Below, piece after piece: positions 5,941 to 6,212 of a DNA stretch of 6,212 nt. The translations under genes were made by a program, and so were the position numbers. A model generated the notes under the pieces. It saw nothing but the letters and a program-made list of their open reading frames with translations, searched no databases and was not told where the DNA came from. Location: the NCBI GenBank assembly GCA_903921835.1, contig CAIXRL010000171.1:1-6212 (forward strand), read 5' to 3'. Source of the DNA: Candidatus Eiseniibacteriota bacterium (GTDB lineage: Bacteria > Eisenbacteria > RBG-16-71-46). How positions within the stretch are numbered: position 1 is the first letter of the stretch; every line of letters begins with the position of its first letter.

Positions 5941-6212
5941 GCGAACCACCCGCCTCGCGATCTCCCGCACGAACCCGGGCCACGCGTGTGCCCGCGACCC
6001 GCCAATGACCTTCCCTGATTCGGCATCGCCGCCGCGCGCGCGACCTGGATGCGCCGCAGCGCCCTGCCCTCGGACATGTGCAGGCGACCCATGCAGTAGT
6101 TGCGCATGCAGGGGTAGCCGGCGGCGAGGCAGTCCCGGCGCTCGTCGATCACGGCGATCAGCGCGAGCCCCTCGGCGATGCGGGATTTCTCCTCGAGGTC
6201 GATCGCGTCGAG
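5910..6212 (-). pseudogene. Truncated N-terminal fragment of an HNH-endonuclease-family protein
   Basis: An open frame enters from the right edge on the complementary strand and runs 100 codons to a TGA at 5910-5912; its true start lies outside. Residues 1-62 (positions 6212-6027) resemble the helical N-terminal domain seen in front of the nuclease domain in HNH endonucleases of environmental bacteria such as Myxococcota and Eisenbacteria. Landmarks are IDERRD (22-27), AAGYPCMRNYC (30-40), LHMSEGRALRRI (44-55) and QVARAA. In the family, that last block is normally followed by ARRFP-type sequence and then several hundred more residues ending in the HNH domain. Here the similarity stops at about 6027. 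The rest of the frame is Arg/Gly-rich, not protein-like, and overlaps the last 31 bases of glcE. No HNH motif can follow because glcE occupies the space. It is therefore most likely a decayed remnant. A short standalone protein or a sequence-level frameshift are less likely alternatives. The family assignment is from memory of motifs, without a search. Confidence 0.55.

Noticed and set aside
5970..5995. Possible hairpin (CGGGC ... GCCCG) after glcE
   Set aside because: Only five pairs with an unpaired interior and no T run. It is too weak to call as the glcDE terminator in this composition.

Overview
This 6.2 kb window is GC-rich bacterial DNA, dense in the middle, with two contrasting kinds of gene. 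The likely source is an uncultured environmental bacterium of the FCB-like or Eisenbacteria/Gemmatimonadota/Myxococcota sort. This guess rests on three things: a secreted repeat protein ending in a FlgD-Ig/type IX-like C-terminal module, a lipoprotein made of Ig-like 'DPDG' modules, and a fragment of the helical N-terminal domain found on HNH endonucleases of such lineages. The taxonomic call is inference only.

Left half, minus strand. Positions 1-1131 hold the first 377 residues of a lipoprotein whose 3' end lies beyond the window. Upstream of it is a 256-base gap with a GC-rich hairpin that looks like the terminator of the next gene. Positions 1388-3091 hold a secreted protein of about 567 residues: a signal peptide, eight tandem units of 45-57 residues, and a C-terminal FlgD/T9SS-like beta-sandwich. 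Both products are predicted to leave the cytoplasm. Neither has a function that can be assigned from sequence.

Right half, plus strand. A 165-base divergent promoter region (3092-3256) separates the repeat protein from glcD (3257-4720) and glcE (4717-5940). These two genes share an ATGA stop/start overlap and encode the two flavin-domain subunits of a glycolate-oxidase-type 2-hydroxyacid dehydrogenase. glcD appears to be leaderless, with a TANNNT box seven bases before the ATG. The usual third subunit, the iron-sulfur protein GlcF, does not follow. Instead, converging on the 3' end of glcE from the right edge is the N-terminal part of an HNH-endonuclease-family protein whose similarity stops abruptly. 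It is probably a decayed gene.

I found no tRNA, rRNA, CRISPR array, intact insertion sequence or recognisable defence system. The most unusual items are the eight-unit repeat protein with its regularly spaced cysteines, the glcDE pair without glcF, the leaderless glcD start, and the truncated HNH remnant.
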